DNA of 64,000 bases from assembly GCA_029449235.1 (NCBI GenBank), contig JANATG010000004.1, positions 1,488,001 through 1,552,000 on the forward strand, read 5' to 3'. This stretch comes from Linnemannia schmuckeri. Its lineage: Eukaryota; Mortierellomycota; Mortierellomycetes; Mortierellales; Mortierellaceae. A model generated the notes under the pieces. It ran no database searches. It was given only the letters and a program-made list of their open reading frames with translations, and was not told the origin of the DNA. Positions within the stretch are counted from its first letter, which is position 1; every line of letters starts with the position of its first letter. This document shows positions 59,417 to 64,000 of this stretch, piece after piece. A program made the translations under genes and the position numbers.

Positions 59417-60105
59417 TTACTCCTCATCCTCCTCCTCCTCACCCTTGGAGGCAGCAGCAGCAGCGCGCTTTCTCTTGACACGACCGGCACGTCCACCACC
59501 GTAGGGGGAGGTGAGCGAGAAATCAATGTGCTTCTGGGAGTCGAGACGGACAACGAAGGAGGGAATATCGACGACCTGCTTGCCGACGCTATTATTTTTC
59601 ATGGGGAAATAGATAGGAGAAGAGAGATGAGTATGCTTACAATACCTTTCTGATTTCATATCAAATGCTTGAGAAAGAACAATGTAAACTACAACGTACC
59701 GAATGTGACGCTGACGGATCAAGACACGGGCGTGGTGGATGGACTTGGCAAGACCGAGCTTGAAGACCTGGGTCTGGAGGCGACGCTCCAAGAAATCCTC
59801 GATCTTCAAGGCCAAGACGTAATCCAACTTCATCTTGTCCTCATCCAAGACACCGATGCGGACCAAGCGGCGAATCAAGGCGTTACCCTCGAAGAGACGG
59901 CGGGGATCCTTGTCCTCCAAAGTCAAGAGCTCACGGGCAGCACGACGGATGTTGGACAGGGTGAAACCAATGCGCCAGATCTCGCGCTTGTTGCGGAGAC
60001 CGTATTCTCCGACGAGCTTCAGCTCCTGGTCGAGACGAGCGGCCTCGAAGGGACGACGGGGGACCTTGTAGGTCTTTGAGCAGTTCTTGGGAGCTCCGGA
60101 AGGCA
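59417..60105 (-). CDS. RPS9: 40S ribosomal protein S9 (uS4)
   Basis: Binds 18S rRNA in the small subunit body and helps decoding fidelity. Exons in transcript order: an unseen first exon, 60105-59700 and 59588-59417. The protein is about 192 residues and nearly collinear with human RPS9 over ELKLVGEYGLRNKREIWRI, LRIGVLDEDKMKLDY-like sequence, the S4 domain LGLAKSIHHARVLIRQRHIR and SQKHIDFSLTSPYGGGR. It ends in a Lys/Ala then acidic tail. The codon before PSGAPKN reads GTG in the genome. It is preceded by a good branch site (CTAAC) and a TTCTTAG acceptor, so the start is probably a split A/TG with its A in an upstream exon. A second acceptor (CCGGAG) would instead give an M-A-P-K-N start. No upstream donor was firmly placed. 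Confidence 0.93.
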
Positions 60106-60831
60106 CTAAGAAATTTGATTGGGTTGAGAGGGTTTTGTTTTTTGGTGTTAGTTGGGATGAGTTGAATTGTGTTCATTCCTCAACAAATCCAGCAAAAACT
60201 TCGAAACAGCAAATAGCAAAAAAAAAGAGCCGGGAGTAGGAAAAGACTACAAGGAATCGTCAAGTCGAAAAGGGCCTCTCCAGATTTGAGAAAGTAACAA
60301 CAGAGCTGATGAGTTCTTTAAGAAGTCGACTAGGCCGAACCGAGCTTGATTTCGAATGTGAGGGTTCTAGATCATAGCTTGGATCAATATGCCATTTTTG
60401 TTCTGTTCAGATCCAGATGTCTGTTTCCTCCCCTCACGCTCTGATGATCATGCTCCTTCCATTCTTCCCGTGATGATTCGTGAAGTAGCTCTTTCTTCCT
60501 CCTGTTGTTGTGCCCTTGCTTCTTTCGTATTTGCTGATCTCGATGTTTGTTGTCCAATGACATTCAACAAATCCGCCAATCCCATTTGCTTTAATTACTG
60601 GTGAAAAGTGAAAGAAGGAACCAGCGAAGGCCGCAGCCTGCTTTCCTTTATCCCAGCGAGAAAAAATTTCGATCATTAAGGGTCTCGCTCTAGATCAGGT
60701 GACATCTAGTCTGCCTCGGAAAAAGTGCGCCCTTGATAACCGCCGAGAAAAGAAGGTCTGTTCTGATCCTGTCAACTCCACCCGCCCACACCTCCACTTC
60801 CACCCTCTCATTACACAACTCCTTCACAACC
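60106..60831. other. Divergent promoter, RPS9 / coproporphyrinogen oxidase
   Basis: The left 100-300 nt hold the first intron and leader of RPS9 on the minus strand. The right end is a C-rich leader (60770-60831) before the oxidase ATG. Open frames at 60389-60604 (+) and 60434-60676 (-) overlap on opposite strands and have no homology. Confidence 0.45.
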
Positions 60832-62825
60832 ATGGCTCACTTTGCCAGGTCAACATCCTTGCGCAGCCTGTCTCGCGCCACCGGTACGAACCCCCCCCCC
60901 CCCCCCCCCCCCTCCCCCCTTCATTGGCATGACAGGCTCGGGCTGTCTTTCTCTAAGAACATGCATTGTCGATCAGTTAGTCAGTCAGGCACACTAACCG
61001 AACTCCGTTTTTCCCTTTTGTTTTCGCGACTTTTTTCATTTTCTCGATAAAAAGCCCGAGTGGAGCTTGCATCCACCAGATCGTAAGTGAGCTTATTCAA
61101 TACCCTCGAGGAGAGCACTCAATTGCCCTTTCTTTAAGGTCAACTATCCGCATGCGAACACATCAATTGACTCTCCTTCCTCCTCGCCTCTTCCCTTCTC
61201 TCCTTTCTCTTCCTTTCCTGGGAACAAAACTCACATTGCTGCATTCGCACAGATCATGGTCGCGTGTAGCTTCCACCGCTCAGAGCAGGCCATACTCCTC
61301 AGCAGCACCCAAGACCACCACCCAGAAATCATCCATGTCTGCAAAGACCTTTACCGCCCTCGGAGTTGCCGCTGCCGCCGCCGCCTTCTGGTCTCAGAAA
61401 CCTGCTGTACGTTCACTCTTTATTTCACTTTCCCGTTCCAGCCGTTCGAACATACGATCTCTCTTGTCTCGATCTGGGATAATTTCATCTTCTCGGAAAG
61501 AGCGAGGCGAGACATACGTGCATAAAGCGCGTTTTGTTTTTGACACCACATCTTGCTGTAAAAAAATGAGCCGGCACAACTAATCCAAGAATGGTATCGA
61601 TTCCGAATTAACCAATTGACATCCACACATACATAACATCAACTTGGATAGATCCAGACCGTTGAGTGTGAGGCACCACCCAAGAAGGACGAGAAGAAGA
61701 AGTCGAGCAAAACCGCAGAGGACGACAAGAAGCGTGTAAGGAGAACATATCTTTAACATCAATTGGTCTTTGGTCTAGAATGATCGCCCTCCAAAGTGAC
61801 ACCGCCTCATGCCCTAACTGTCATCCCCTTCGTTCGCCATATGTTGATGTTGTTTGTCAACACAGAAACTTGAGGGATTGACCCCCGATTCACCTATGCG
61901 TTTAAGGATGGAGACGTTCAACAAACAGCTGCAGGCTGAAATCACGGCCCGCCTGGAAAAGCTGGATGGCGTCGGCAAGTTCAAGGTCGATTCGTGGAAC
62001 AGAGTCGAGGGCGGCGACGGTATCTCGATGGTCCTGCAGGACGGTAAAGTCTTTGAGAAGGCCGGTGTTGGTGTATCAGTCGTCTACGGCATGTTGCCCC
62101 CCGCGGCCGTAGCCCAGATGCGCGCACAACACCCCAACATTGCGGTGACTAAGGAGGCCATGCCCTTCTTTGCCACTGGCATCTCGTGTGTTATCCACCC
62201 TCACAACCCCAACGCCCCCACTGTCCACTTCAATTACAGATACTTTGAACTCGGAAGCGAAGATGGCGGCGAACCTGTCTCGTGGTGGTTCGGAGGTGGC
62301 TGTGATCTCACCCCCACGATCCTCTACGAGGAGGATGCTGTTCATTTCCATCGGGTGATCAAGGAGGCCTGCGACAAGCACGACCCACGCTACTACCGCG
62401 ATTTCAAGAAGTGGTGCGACGAATACTTTTATATCCCCCACCGTGGCGAGCGTCGCGGAGTCGGCGGAATCTTTTTCGACGACCTGGACGACAAGAAGCC
62501 CGATGAGTTGTTTGCATTTGTCCAGACGTGCGGAAAGGCCTTCCTTGACCAATATATCCCCATTATGGAGAGGAGAAAGGACATGCCCTTCTCGGACGAC
62601 GACAAGCACTGGCAGCAGATCCGTCGTGGGCGGTATGTCGAATTCAACCTTGTCTATGATCGCGGTACCAAGTTTGGACTGTTGACCCCCGGTGCCCGTA
62701 TCGAGAGTATTCTGATGACCATGCCCCTGACCGCCAGGTGGGAGTACATGCACGAGCCTGATCTCAAGGCCCATGCCAGACTCATGGAGACCCTCCGCGT
62801 TCCTCGCGATTGGATTCCTTTGTAA
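60832..62825 (+). CDS. HEM13: Coproporphyrinogen III oxidase (oxygen-dependent)
   Basis: Oxidatively decarboxylates coproporphyrinogen III to protoporphyrinogen IX in heme synthesis. Five exons: 60832-60883, 61055-61082, 61253-61406, 61652-61735, 61866-62825; 425 residues. The catalytic domain (about 110-425) is highly conserved: WWFGGGCDLTP, KKWCDEYFYIPHRGERRGVG and GIFFDDL, with GRYVEFNLVYDRGTKFGL near the C-terminus. The first 105 residues are an extension with an Arg/Ser-rich start (MAHFARSTSLRSLSRAT), a hydrophobic Ala-rich stretch (FTALGVAAAAAAFWS, about 65-80) and a Lys-rich linker. This looks like a bipartite presequence for the mitochondrial intermembrane space, as in animals; the S. 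cerevisiae enzyme is cytosolic. Intron 1 contains a run of 22 C just after its donor. Confidence 0.95.
60891..60912 (+). repeat. Run of 22 C inside HEM13 intron 1
   Basis: C22 begins eight bases into the intron (donor GTACGAA at 60884). After one T, another six C follow. The longest C run in the window; length may vary or be miscounted by sequencing. Confidence 0.9.
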
Positions 62826-63070
62826 ATTTTCTTCATTCCCCCTATATCTCATTATTCAACTAGAGCTCTTTCGTTCATTTTCCTCTCCTAAAATATTATT
62901 TGTCAGAGTTGACTGTTGATGATATGCTGTTTGGCCATGGCGGACTGAATAACGATCGTGTGAATAATGCTGTATCAATGCATGTTTAATAGTCCTGAAA
63001 AATGTATGTAGCGTTCCTTTCCAAATCCTTCTTCCTCCTGTTCCTTTCCTCACGTCTAGTCGACTCCTGT
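62826..63070. other. Convergent 3' gap, HEM13 / bL17m
   Basis: A 245-nt A/T-rich gap between two stop codons. Nothing beyond 3' flanks was recognised. Confidence 0.4.
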
Positions 63071-64000
63071 TTATGCCTTGGTCTCAGTAGCATCAAAGAT
63101 CTTTCCCTGCTTGCCATTTCCCTGAATCGACAACTCAGCAACCTTACGCTCCAAGTCAGCCAACTCCCACTTATTCGACGACAAGACCTTGGGTACATGA
63201 CGAGCAATCGCCTTATTCTTCAATTCCCCTGCTCCTGTTGCTCCCGTTGATGAAGCCTCCTTTGTGGTAACGGCCTCAACAATCTCCTTCATGGATCCAG
63301 GCTTGGCAGCCTCATGTCGTGCCAAAGCCTTGAACAAGATCTGGTTCTTCAAGTCGCCGGGTCCATCGATAAGTTCGATCACAGCTACGGGGGCGTTGTC
63401 GCCGAACCGGTTGCCCATCTTGTGGATGCGAGTGTAGCCGCCCTTCCTGGACTTGAATCGTTCTGCGAGAGGTCCGAACAACTTTGGCAACGTCGTTTCG
63501 TGCTCCTATTAGTTTATTTTAATCGGGAAGGGGAGGAAGGGTTGCTGGGAGGGTTAATAGAGGTGTTTCCGAAATGTTTCTGTCATTCTTGATCTCGCAA
63601 CGTTTTTGTGTATGGATTTCGAAGTTTGGTTGTCTCCCTTCGCGCGTGTTTTTCTCTACAAGTTTTGATCCGGATCCGTAAAAAAAGATGCACATACCCG
63701 GAGGAAGGAAGCAGCCTGAACCTTGGCGTGCAAGTCTCCGCGCTTTCCGAGGGTAATCATCTAGCAAAACAAAGAACGAAAAACATCCATGTTAATATCA
63801 GATCGAAGAAACCGGCTTATTGGCACTGTCGTTCCTCAAGTTAAACAATACACTAACAAAACCCTCGCTCCCCCGAAAAAGGTCATGAGGCGCACCTGAT
63901 CGGCAATAGCCTTGAGCTCCTGAGCCTTGGGGAGGGTCGTCTTGATGCGATCATGTTGAATCAGTTGTGTGACAAGGTTGCGGAGCATCGATTTGCGATG
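63071..64000 (-). CDS. Mitochondrial ribosomal protein bL17 (5' end outside window)
   Basis: Large-subunit protein of the mitochondrial ribosome (yeast Mrpl8 is the counterpart). Visible exons in transcript order: 64000-63896 (continuing beyond the edge), 63760-63698 and 63505-63071. The segment starting HRKSMLRNLVTQLIQHDRI, then TTLPKAQELKAIADQ, is the conserved bacterial L17 core. MITLGKRGDLHAKVQAASFL follows, then LPKLFGPLAERFKSRKGGYTRI-type sequence at the L17 C-terminal region. About 80 further residues (GELKNKAIARHVPKVL, LADLERKVAEL) form an extension absent from bacterial L17, as is common in mitochondrial homologues. The gene lacks its start because the window ends. The donor after the first visible exon is GTGCGC, slightly off consensus. 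Confidence 0.92.

Noticed and set aside
1..64000. CRISPR arrays, bacterial-type operons, IS elements, viral insertions
   Set aside because: No spaced direct-repeat array, transposase, integrase or viral polymerase motif was seen. Repeats present are simple microsatellites.

Overview
The window is nuclear DNA of a filamentous fungus. Protein genes are split by short GT-AG introns (mostly 46-200 nt, often with a CTAAC-like branch site). Leaders are pyrimidine-rich, non-coding DNA is full of A/T runs, and fungal families are present (Zn2Cys6 plus fungal_trans factor, Con7-type C2H2 factor, Get5). The intron density and gene styles suggest an early-diverging lineage such as Mortierellomycota/Mucoromycota rather than a yeast. 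That placement is inference.

Left part (0-8.5 kb): a secreted C2-domain protein, mitochondrial tyrosyl-tRNA synthetase, an HSL-type alpha/beta hydrolase on the minus strand, and a Get5/Mdy2-like ubiquitin-fold protein. Middle (about 10-26 kb): three large regulators side by side, all rich in Gln/His: a Zn2Cys6 transcription factor (+), an R3H-SUZ RNA-binding protein (-) and a Con7-like C2H2 factor (-), each with a long leader. From about 26 to 39.5 kb the DNA is almost gene-free. It holds microsatellites, a paired CACGTG site and one unrecognised spliced gene at 33.7-35.3 kb.

Right part (39.6-64 kb) is compact, with ten genes in alternating convergent/divergent pairs: a gephyrin-like molybdenum cofactor synthase (-), a pectin-lyase-fold protein without a signal peptide (+), a small ankyrin protein (-), Nup133 (+), a mitochondrial PP2C phosphatase (-), a four-helix membrane protein (+), glucose-6-phosphate dehydrogenase (+), ribosomal protein S9/uS4 (-), coproporphyrinogen III oxidase (+) and mitochondrial ribosomal protein bL17 (-, running off the right edge). 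Most are housekeeping genes: mitochondrial translation (TyrRS, bL17m), heme and Moco synthesis, NADPH supply, the nuclear pore and tail-anchored protein insertion. They do not form an obvious pathway cluster.

Exon junctions were worked out by hand from reading frame, splice consensus and family similarity. All lengths close in frame except where stated (Get5 middle exon, Nup133 at 50.94 kb, RPS9 5' end). No tRNA, rRNA, CRISPR, transposon or virus-like sequence was recognised. I did not find a convincing new multi-gene system. The best leads are the His-rich linker in the gephyrin-like protein, the leaderless PY-motif beta-helix protein, micro-exons encoding the zinc cluster, the unknown gene with an ATG-free leader, and the 7.6-kb desert.
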